NCBI RefSeq assembly: GCF_018320785.1 | Contig: NC_054877.1 | Span: 32,696,151-32,760,150 of the forward strand | Origin: Cheilinus undulatus | Lineage: Eukaryota > Chordata > Actinopteri > Labriformes > Labridae | Length of the DNA: 64,000 nt | Direction: 5' to 3' | Shown here: positions 1-10,800 of the stretch, piece by piece | How the letters are laid out: each line of letters starts with the position of its first letter | How positions within the stretch are numbered: position 1 is the stretch's first letter | Program-made: the position numbers and the translations under genes | The notes under the pieces: model-generated | Databases searched by the model: none | The model's input: the letters and a program-made list of their open reading frames with translations, nothing else | Told to the model about the DNA's origin: nothing

Positions 1-3000
1 AAACAAGAATCGACAGAAGCAAGTTCATTTGTTGTTCTATGCATAATAAGGGTCTTTTTACTCACTTTTTGTCTCTTTTAGCATACATTATTGATATTAT
101 TAGTGCATACTATTAAAATATTGATTGAGAATTGCATACAAGACCCAAATGACATGTTAAATAATACTGATAGCAAATTACACTAAAGTAATTTTTATTT
201 GGTTGGCTGGTAAAATATCTGCTTGGCTGGTAAAAAATTTCACTTAGCAGTCAGCCTGGCTGGTAAGTGAAAAAGTTAGTTTTGGACCCTGCTAGTGGGT
301 CAGTGTGTTTTGTAATAGAGCTCAAGGCGCATCATTCAGCCCAAAGACCAGAGCGAATTTAAACAAACTGGACTAAACTAAAAACTAATAGCAGTTATGC
401 AGTGGGACAAATATAATATTAACTGATGCTGAGAAAGATTTGAATTACATCTTTGTCATACTGCCAAGCCCTGAGTGAAGAAGCACAATGATTTTTCTTA
501 GCCAATCAATGGGAATCAGCCAACATCATAGGAAGTAAAAGCAGTGGCCCTGAGCTTCTGAAACTTCCTGTTTCCTCTAGAACTTACGAAGTGTAGATTT
601 ACATCTCTTTGAGTCTCACACCAACGGCCCTTTCATCATAACTAACCATGGTAAGCTGATAAAACATGCATACATGAGAATAGTAGTGCTAAATGTCAGG
701 ATAGCTGTCGACTGTATAGGATTTCTAGTATTTACTGTAATTTGACTATGGAAAATGGAGGCCCCACATTTGATCAAATTGCTATTTGGGGGCATAAAAG
801 ACATCTATTTATAGACATATACATAATAATTGACAACAAAGTGGCATAATAATTAGAAAAACACTGACAAAGTAAAAAAGTGTGGTGAAGTAAAAGTCTG
901 GTAAAGTAATGCTTGAAGGTTTAAATTTGGAAATTCCAAGTATTTAAATGAATGTCCTATAAAGGGTTAATACTTACATTTATAAGGAATCTGCCACTCA
1001 TTTTTTGTTGTAGTATAATGTGGTGTTGAAAGGTGAAGACAGTTAAAATATAAAGGTTTTGCTGGCAGGTCTAACACTTTTATATGAGCTATAACTTTTA
1101 CACAATAATCAATGAGCAAGACTTCATTTGCTGAATCAGGCTCATTAATTCTTGGAACATTATTGATCAGAAAAGCACCACTCGCCCCCACTATCTAATC
1201 CAATTTTATATAAATTACTACTTCTCTAACCTTCCTCAACCTTGAAACCAACACATTTAGAGAGAAATAAGGGTGAATGCATTAAGAACTATCAGTCCAC
1301 AGGAAGACAGAATAAAGCCGGTCTTCCAAGTGTCTGCAGCAGGTCCCTGCATGCCGCAAGGAGATAAAAGGGGGATCGTAAATAGACAGTTAGGAGGGCA
1401 AAACAGAAGAGTGTCTGAGCAAGAGAGAGAGAGGGTGGGGAAAAGCAACAGATAAAGGTGACCTGAATCATGTGGGTGTAAAAGTATTTTGCAAACTCTT
1501 TGGATAATTGCAGCAACATTATACAGCTTCTAAGCAAATCCACTCCAGACAGCTCATCGGAGCAAACAGAGTGAAAACATATTTGACTGGTATGCAGGGA
1601 ATGTGTCCTGAGCACCACTGACTCACACAGGAGCGCTGAGGTTGTTATCAGTCTAATAGTAAATGTGTGGAAACAGGAAGGGCTTGGTGTGAAAATTGGC
1701 AAAATTGAAGTGGTAGAGGTCCTTAAATTGAGTTTTACACGGCACAGTCTGACATGTGATAGCAGGAAAAGTAAAGGTGTAACTAAACAATCATGTCTGC
1801 ATAACGTGGGTGAGCCTGTTCATGTGCCTTTGATTATGAATGCCAACTCACAGGCATATTTGATCCAAAAGAGCCATTGGCTATGTCAGATGATGATGGA
1901 TTTTTAGGTGCAGCTCATAGATTAACAAATTTATGAAGAACTTTAAATTTCCCTCTCACATCTGTCGTCTAAGTTTGGATAATTCTGAGTCTTCCCATCC
2001 TGACACCTCTGAGGACTAGCATGACAGGAGACTCTGATAAAGCTTTTACAGCATGAAAAAATCATCTGCTCTCCACAAATAGGGAACGAGTCGCACTTCC
2101 TGAAACCTCGTTGGTCATTTGGGAATGAAAGCCTTCAGCTGGAAAATACAGAGGGAAGGAGAGGGACTGTGTGTGTGTCTAAGAGAGCTGGTGTGTATGG
2201 CCTGAATGTGTGTCTGCAGCATGTGTCGCTTGAGTGCTAGCTTGCAGATTTTGTAACGTGTTTCACGCTTGGCCAGGCACTTCCTGTGGCGCAGAACGCT
2301 GCCTCTTACTGATCTGTCTTCCCAGCACGGCAGGGGGTTAGACAAACACTGGGCTCCGAGTACGGCTTCAGCTCTCCAAAGCATGGCATTCAAACTATCT
2401 GCTTCAGGCACAACTACACATATTGCTGCTCTAACGTTCACAAGATTTAGTTAAGGAATAAACACAAATGTGACATGATTTCAATATATTATAAGAGGAA
2501 AATCCAGCAAGTGGAAAGTTCTCATTTGTTTGGAAATCAGAACAAATAGGGACTTATCACCTTTCCACAGATTTTTCTGGTTTAGCATTTTTCCTGAAAA
2601 ATCAAAATGTAATAAAATGCTACTTATGACCTGCTGATGGTCTGAAATGAAAATTACTCCACTAATGGTTTATGGGCATCCCTGTCTGATGACAGTGACC
2701 TACTAAGCACAGAGTTAAGAGTGCCCTATTTGTACATTTCATCCATAATTAATACCCCCTTTCACCACTGAGGCCATCACTGCAAGTCCCAACTATGTCT
2801 TCAAAAAGAACAATTCCTAGAAAATGTAAATAAAGTTCTTAAAAGCCAGCCTTGTTCATCCTGGAGAAGTTGTCTCAGTAAGAATTATAATGTCAAATTG
2901 TACCGGTGCTTATAATCATATACTCTACAACCAGGACCACCATTGAGAATATCACCCTAATTTTTAGGCCTATAAAAACAAATTTAACTTATTATTTGTG

Positions 3001-3177
3001 CTTTAATTTTGCCCTTTCTGTTCAAAGTCTATGCTGTGTAATTCTCTGTTTTGATAAAAACAAGATTTTTCATAGCTATTATAAGAAGAGAGCTCCTGCC
3101 AAATTTAACATTTGTGAGGAGACATGGGAAATGAGAGTACGGTGGAAAAGTGACAAACTGATATTAAAGTTGTGATT
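1..3177. other. wls intron 5, distal part
   Basis: No coding exon was recognised on either strand. At about 205-275 the motif GGCTGGTAA occurs three times beside a phrase (GTTTTGGACCCTGC) that I recall from fish interspersed repeats, so this is probably a transposon scrap. The remaining open frames are short and lack codon bias or domains. Confidence 0.5.
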
Positions 3178-4455
3178 CAAGGCCGCCCATAAGGGTGGAT
3201 AAAGGGGAGAGCTTTTAAGTGCCCAAGCATACCAAGGGCCCATAGAGGTCAGCAAAATCTTGGTCCATTGAAAAGTTAAGCTGTGATTACCACATCTAAT
3301 ATTTAACCTTAATACTAACTATTCTTATCAAAGCAGCAAAAAGTGCAATTTATCAATTTTAAAACTTTAAATCTCTTTTTTTAAAACAAAATTACCATTT
3401 TACTGGTAATGTTAACAATATGGATTGGCACACTGAACTAAACCAATGGGAAAGTAATGTCAGACTTCATAGCTAGGCCATAATTTGCACAAATGCCAGG
3501 ATGCCAGAAAATACTGTAGAAGAAACTGATACCATTTTAATAAAAAAAAAAAAAGATATGAATAATTGTGAAGAGACCAAAAATGGGCAAAAGTAGCAAA
3601 AATTGGATGAAAGTGGGAAACATGGGCGACAAGTGGCAACAACCAGTTAGAAGCAGAAAAAAATTGCAAATATGAGCTGAAAGAGGCAACAAAATGAGCA
3701 AGGAGTAGAGAAAAAAGACAAAAATGGGTTAGAAGTGGCAAAAATGGGCTACACATGGCAAAAATTAATGAAAAGGGGAAACAAACAGGTTAAACGTATC
3801 AAAAAATGGCATTAAAGGGCAGAAAGGGACAATTATGAGTTAAAGTGACAAAAATAAGCAAACGTTTGTTAAAAGCAGTTAAAAGAAGAGGCAAAAATGA
3901 GTTAAAAGTCTCAAAAATGGGCTACAAGCAGCAAAAATGAATGAGAAGGGGAAAAATTGGTTGAATGTGGCAAGAAAGTGGCATAAATAGGCAAAAAGAA
4001 CAAAAAAAAACTTTTAAAAGGTGCAAAAAGAGTGGCAAAAATGGGTAAAAAGCAACAAAATTGGGTTGAAAGTGACAACAAAGTGGCAAAAATGGATGGA
4101 AAAAAGTTATGAAGTGGGGTAAAGGGCCCAAATAAATCTTTTCAAAATCATGATCAACAAATTGGGGCACTGTTTGCCAGGATGAATGCAAGCGCCCATG
4201 CTACTGATCCAACACACATGCACTGACAACGTCTAAATCACAACTGGGGAGGTCCCATTCTCTGGGTTTTTAGGGGCCCAAAAGAGAATAGAAATCTCCA
4301 GCAACACTTGTAGTTTAGAAAACAACTTTATTAGACCGACACACTCCTTCAGGCCTGAAGGGTGAAGACCTTGCGACAGATTTACCCATTTCAGCTCTCC
4401 TTTTTCAGGGGCCCAGCCATTTCTTTTGGCAGGTCTGGTTCAGGGCTTTTCATGA
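3178..4455. repeat. Interspersed repeat with internal minisatellite, copy A
   Basis: It begins CAAGGCCGCCCATAAGGG and carries the flank AGGTCAGCAAAATC-TTGGTCCATTG, shared with the copy at 24665. The core, about 3560-4100, is a degenerate array of a roughly 20-bp unit built on AAAAGTGGCAAAAATGGGTT. The tail (TTTGCCAGGAT...CTACTGATCCA...CACAACTGGGGAGG) also matches copy B. A 120-bp insertion interrupts the end at 4281-4400. The long minus-strand open frames here are by-products of the array. Confidence 0.75.
4281..4400. mobile_element. 120-bp insertion with about 15-bp target duplication
   Basis: The insert is bracketed by TTTTTAGGGGCCCA (4267-4280) and TTTTTCAGGGGCCCA (4401-4415), which differ by one inserted base. 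Duplications of this length are typical of LINE-driven retroposition. The insert contains ACTTTATTAGACCGAC and TTCAGGCCTGAAGG. The uninterrupted copy B at 25.6 kb supports this as an insertion. I cannot assign the family. Confidence 0.55.
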
Positions 4456-4728
4456 AAAGGGCAAAAGGTCAGTGTCTGCTGTGGTCCTGTATGGAGATGT
4501 AGATTGAATCTCTTATCTTTTAAAATCTAGAATAACTTGGCTAGCCAACAGCTGAACTGTCGTCACCAGATATGCTTTGTTTACTTTTTAAATATTTGTT
4601 TTTTTTTTTTAATAGTTACAAGATCTTCTGTTGATTTGGGAGTTCAAATAATCCTAAAATTATCATTATCATAAAAGTGTCCAACAGTTTTCCTCCAGTT
4701 TTGCTTCATCATGAGGGGGTTTTCTTAC

Positions 4729-4865
4729 TTTTCCAGCAGCACAGGAGGTCTGCTCATCATGGTGATCCGTCTCCAGTACCAGATCATGATGATGAGGATG
4801 CTTGGTGTAAGGAAGGTCTTCATGGCAAACCAAACTTTGGTGAAGCCACCATTCTGATGGATGCT
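4729..4865 (-). CDS. wls: wls coding exon 5 (second membrane segment)
   Basis: Encodes SIHQNGGFTKVWFAMKTF, then a hydrophobic stretch (LTPSILIIMIWYW) and RRITMMSRPPVLLEK. This is the second membrane segment and the following cytosolic loop of Wls. It ends in phase 2 with the donor AA|GTAAGA. The acceptor (TTTAAG|AGC) is placed by frame and by comparison with the family, because a second AG lies two bases downstream. Confidence 0.93.
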
Positions 4866-7800
4866 CTTAAAGGAGGAAAAAAGTGACATCAGTGTCATTT
4901 GTTGGTTGCCAACAAACAAACATAATGAGAGGGCTTGGAAGTAACACTATCATAATGTGAAAAGGGACAACTGAAAGTGTGGGTCGCATTAGCCAGAGTT
5001 TAAAAAAAATATCTGACAGTGTTTTCAATTTCAACTTACAACAAGACGAATGTCTTTGATTTCTCCAATCCCCACATTGATCTTCTTACGCTCGTTGACA
5101 GGCAGGCGAATGTTTAGGAGATAGTATTTATGGGCCACACTGCCCACCTCCATGAATGGCAGCAGATCACATTCATAGTAACGCCCCTCATTTTCCAAGG
5201 TCTGGAAAACACAACAACTAGTTTAAAATTAGGGCTGGGCAATTAATCGCAAATCAGATTGAATTGCAATGTGGCCTGCTGCAATTTTCAAATCGCAGAA
5301 GGTGCAATATTTATTTCTTTAACCTGAAATTTGTGTCAAAATACCAGTTTGAAACTTTTTTGCAGCAGAGATGTTATGCATTACATATCATGCAATCTTT
5401 CTAGTAGCAGATTTTTAGAATAGTGTACAAAAAAACTATTTTCTTCATTTTTGTATGGTTTTCTTGTTAAATATGAGAATTTAAAAAAAAAGATCATTCC
5501 CTTTACTACAACAGTTCATATCCAATTTCCAAAATGTGTCAAAATCATCACCATTACTTATTTTTCACAACTGTTCAGCCCTAGTTTAATATAATATTGT
5601 GTTTGCTACAGTAGAATGAATTGCTTGTTTTTGTCTGAGAGTACATGAGATGAGGAAATTAAGAAATAATCGCATATCAAATTTCAATCACAATACTGGG
5701 TAAAAGAATCGCAATTAGATTATTTTCCCAAATCATTCAGCCCTATTTAAAACACATTTTTCCAAATATTAGAAATACTTTGATGTCCTTGAAAATATCA
5801 AAAACTAAATAAGACTCCTTAACAATCTGAGTTGTGGGCCACAAAGTTTCTACGAGATGTGATTTGAAGCACTGTGTTTGAGGAAGAGTCCTTAATGCCC
5901 TCAGAAACAGACTCTTGGGAAAGTGCAGGTTGAGGTCAAGTAACCAGTTTTGGATATCAAGGGGGAACTTTTTGTTGCAGTGGTACCAAAGCAGTTATGG
6001 ATATTGATATTTGTAAGCATCGCAATGAAATAAAGAACTCTGACAACTCTAAGTCAGTGTAATTTCTGCACCTTTGTTGTAGTGAAGTTACAGTTGAGTT
6101 TCCTTTGCTCAAATGAGTGCGCCATCTCTGTCCATTCGCTGACAGTGTCGTCTCTGTAGGCCAGGCCCACCTCAATGGTGACTATCGCCCCATCATCTAG
6201 AAGAAAATTAACACAACAGCTATTATTTTACAGAGCATCAGACATATCTAATAAACAAGTAAAGTGTTTCGTTATTTTGAGTGCAATGTACAATTAGTAC
6301 AATTTAGGAACAGTTCATATGATACCTTTAAGAGAAATAACATAGAACACTGAATTATGACAGCAAAAATTGTACTTAAGAGACATAGATGATGGTTTGA
6401 ATTTCAGTACAAGTCTCACACTGCACAGCTCTGTTGGCAGTTACTACACCAGAGGTGAGATTAAGTTCTGATGACAGATGAGGCCTTTAAACTGTAAGAC
6501 CATCAAAGTGACAGCGCTGCCTTCACTGACACGCAGTGTTCTCCAACACAGTCTGAAACCATACTGTACATTTTCCGGTATCATACCCAAGCTTTGCATT
6601 CACAATTTCACCATGTTAAAAAGATGTGTAAATATTTTTTTCATTTTAAAAATAATCATCTTTCAGTGGTCTCATGGTTCTTTAATTCTTGTTCTTTTCA
6701 ACAAGGTTTAGTTCAGTACACTTTATAACAAACATGTTTCTGCAAGGTAAATCAATTTGTGTTCTCTTATGTGGTCCTGTAAACGAGTATGAGTCTGAAA
6801 CCATGAGCTGAATCACATCAGGATGTCATCATATTTCAGTGATTCAGTCTGCTCCCCATGGTGGCCTAAATCTAGGTTATTTCCTACTTGACATAAACTC
6901 CAATAAGACCTTGAGCAGGCCTCCAACACCCCAACCCAGTGATTCCAACAAAAGCATCCAAAGCCAAGCTATTAAAACTGCATCTTTAGATCACATTACA
7001 AAGCCAAGTGTTCTCTCTTCCAGCCCTCCAGAGTGCCTCTTGTGCCGTTATGAAACAAGCTGGAGTGAAGAGAAAGAAACCCAGTGGCCTGTGCTGCGAG
7101 AAAGGGAAAAAAAAGCAGAGGAGGGGGAGAGTGAACCAGATGAGAACTGGCAGCCGACTGTCTCTGCAATGCCCTCCACTTCGCCATTGGTCGAGACAAG
7201 ACGCCCTCGAATGTCGGCTCACTTCATGCAAACATTCCACTCCAGTCCAGCGGCCATCGCCACGGTGACTAAGCCTCCTCAACAGCTGTGTTATTGCTGG
7301 ACTCAGGCCAAGAGGTGCCTGGTGCCGGGGTGGAGAGGGGCAGGTGGGTGGAGTGGGTAATAAGGGTGAGGCTCTTCTCAGGGATGTACAATGTATCACA
7401 GATAAGGTTGTGCAGGAAGAGTTTGCCATGAGCTCATATATCAGATGGCTGAAATACTTCCTTTGGCCACTGTGGTGGTCAGGATTGGGACTGATGAGCT
7501 GAAGTCATTTTCTTAATTGGTAAAAATCATAAAAAAAAAAAAAAAAAAAAAAAAAAATACTTTGGGGAGAAAATACAGCCATTTGTGTTCACATGTGCAG
7601 CTCATTCCAACTTCATCCAGAATTTTACCTGCCAGCCACAGTAAATTTCCATGTGATTTCAGGGTGAACAAAGATGCACAAATACAGCAGGTAATATTCA
7701 GGAACATTTACAAGTAAGCAAGCAAGGGTTATGTCATTCATGTCATTTAAACCACTGGCTCTCAACTGGTGGGTCAGGACCCAAAAGCTGGTCGCAAGGC

Positions 7801-10800
7801 TCTTTCTAGCGGGTCGCAAATGTATACCAGGGAAAAAATGTGACAAAAATAAACCACTGAAGCCCCAAGTGGTCATACAGTAATTTCATACATGTATTTT
7901 TATAGGATTCCTTATGATTACGAGTAAAATTCAATATTTTTCTCAAGATCGCTACCTATTTCTCTCTCTTTTGTTGGGGAAATTTAGCTGGTTTACACAA
8001 GATAACAAGAAAATCATTTGAGAATTTACCAAACTTCCATGCTATCTCGAAAAAATTGAGTAAAATAAGATGTATGCATGCAAATCCTTCAGTAATGATG
8101 TGTTTTTCTAATGTGTTTGTTTAGTCCTATGATCCTTTTTTCAATAAGTTTTCTACATTGAGTCCAAACGTCAACTTTTTTTGGAGTGTTCTTATGATGT
8201 GTAATGGTAGCCAAGAATACTGATTAACCAGTGACTACTGATTGACCAAAATTCATGAAATAAATAAAGATTTATTTTCTAAAAACTGGGTTGTGATTTC
8301 TCTAAAGGAGGAGCCGGTGGATCCTGATGCCTGGCCAGTTGAGAGCCACTGATTTAAACAGTCATTGCACATATACTGAAGTCTTGCTTGACAGCGTCTT
8401 TTCCACTCGTTTGTAGACAGGGTAACAAACTCAAATTGCTCCTAAAATGCTTATGAAGCCAAAAATTGTCATTCAAGTGTCTTCCTTGTTGCCAATCTTG
8501 GATTTCTGCAGCATCTAATATTAACAAAATGTCCCGTGTCTTAAGAAAAATCCCATGCAGCAAGGAAGACTTAACATTAAAAGGATGGCTGGTCTGAAAA
8601 TTTCTGGGAAAAACAATGCTTTCTTTAAAATATTTCTATCCAAGACAACAGGATAAATAAGTCAAAATCTCAAGAAAACAACCAGAATTTACTAAGTGTT
8701 TAACAAAACAGAGTACAATGAAAGAAGTGGAAACCTTTCTGCCTGGAACTTCTGTCTATCCTAGATCAAAGCCATTCATTTCGGCACCAATTTGCGACCC
8801 ACTGAAAATGGCTCTGGGACCTACATTTGGGTCCACCACTGTTTTAAGGGGTCCTTCAATGTAATCCAGGGGCCTCATTTATCAACACTATGTATGAAGG
8901 GGTCTTTGTGTGATGAGTGCATCAGAACATTCCCATGCAAGCGAGGGATTTACCAACTTGTGCATTTACTTAGGTATATGTTTGTGTGTGTGCACATATA
9001 AGCTCATGTTAATGCACAGCATCCAGTGGTAGAAAAAGAACTACAAATAGACAGCAATTTTTAGGGCTTTCAGTATTAATGCATTCACTTCTTTTACTTG
9101 CAATTTAGCAAACACGTTATTGTCCCTTTTAGCAAATTTTGCTCCAACCACTGCAGCATCTCCCTATAGCCACAGTGATGTAAAATAAGTACACTATTTT
9201 ATTTACCTTCAACTGTTCTTGTATTTCCTTTTCTATCCATAACAAGTTCTTTTTTCCAAGGTTAAGTTCATGACATAATATTCAGCCTACCCAAAGTTCC
9301 TTATTTTCTTTCAGAATAAAAGCAGGCCTATACCCAAACAGGAAGTAAATTACCCTTAAGTTTAAGAAACTACAAAAATCCAAAATGAAACAAAAAAACA
9401 GTCAAAAGTGCAAATAGTGGACTGTAACTACTGAAAAGAGTAAGATTAACTGTGATTAAAAATTTCCATCATTTGACAGCCCTACTTATTCTTTTTTTTT
9501 TTTAAGGTTTATTTTTGGGCATTTTTGTGCCTTTATTTGATAGTGGAGGATAGTGGATAGAGTTGGAAACAGGGATGAGAGCAGGGGAGAGACATGCGGT
9601 AAAGAGCCTCAGGTCGGATTCGAACCTGGGCCGTCCACATACATGGGGCGCGCCTTAACCACTCGGCCACCTGCACCCCCAGCCCTACTTATTCTGATCG
9701 TCTTCTGATCAAATGCAGTGCCATGGCTCATCTTGGCTTGGAAAATTTGAAAAACCATGCTCTCTGCAGGCTGCATGTTGTAAAAGAGCATGTGCTCTGT
9801 TGGGACAGTGTCGCTGGAGAGAGAGTTAAAGATGCTGAAAATGTGATGTCCACAGGTGAAAACTGTGTGGTATTCCATAATTCTTCACTGCATATATTCC
9901 TGCTTGCTGCTGTGATCCCTATTATTTTTGTGCAGTTTAAAATGAAACCTATTCTTGATTTTTGAAAGGGTTTTCTCCACAGAGCCAACAGAATTTACCA
10001 TCTTCTCCCATGCAGCATCCTTTCTTTTGTTTGTAACCAAGTAAACAAAGAAACAATTTATTCAGTCCCCTTGCTGTGAGAGTTTCTAAGATTTTTCTTT
10101 CTCCTAATTTTTGTCTTTGTACTCTTATCAGTCTCATCCCACTTCAGTTTTTGATCTCTATAAATATTCACACTTTTTAAAGGCTGTGTTGTTACCACTT
10201 CTGGTCTATTGGAGGCATTTTTCTTTAACGTAGAGGTCCCTGAACCTGAACATGCATGAGTCTGCTCATTAAGAAAATGTCAGATTTATACATTTTCTAC
10301 TCAAAACCATGTTAGATTTTACCTGTAAGACATATTCTAGCATGTTTTTAATGCAAACGAGGGCCCTGGATCTCATTTGTAACAGGAAAGGAGATGGAGG
10401 TTAGAAGTAGTAGTAGAAAAAGTTTAATAAAAGGTAGATTGTTACTTCATATAAAGCTCATTTTAAGCTGTTTTCCTTGTATCTATATCCCCATTACACG
10501 CAAGCCCATGCTAAATTTCAAACAAGCTGGCTGGTACATTTGAGGTGGAGCTTCTACAAGAACAAGTTGAGTTTAGCAGCTAAAACTGGTTGCTGCTGCA
10601 TTTCCAAAAGTCACCTTCCTCAACATTTGGCAGTTGTCACAGCACTTCATAGAGCTCAAAACAATCAAAATGAGTCTGAAGCATCTGGCAAAGAGATCTA
10701 GCAGTCTGTGGTCTGGGCTGAATCACTGACTCCTCTGTCTGGCAGCCAAGCAGTAAACACACAGCTCCTGAACACATCCAGCAGAGGCCAAGAATGTGAG

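Noticed and set aside
3460..4191. Minus-strand frames rich in Phe, Leu, His and Pro
   Set aside because: They are translations of the minisatellite array. The same kind of frames appear at 25.1-25.4 kb and 48.1-48.4 kb, where the same array occurs.
1..4728. Further wls exons after exon 5
   Set aside because: I looked on the minus strand for the expected next segment (third membrane region with a Pro-Val-Glu-Trp block) and saw no match, so the remaining exons are placed outside the window.
6839..7360. 173-codon plus-strand open frame in wls intron 2
   Set aside because: The region is GC-richer, so stops are rarer, and the opposite strand is equally open. The translation has no recognisable domain and no splice context.
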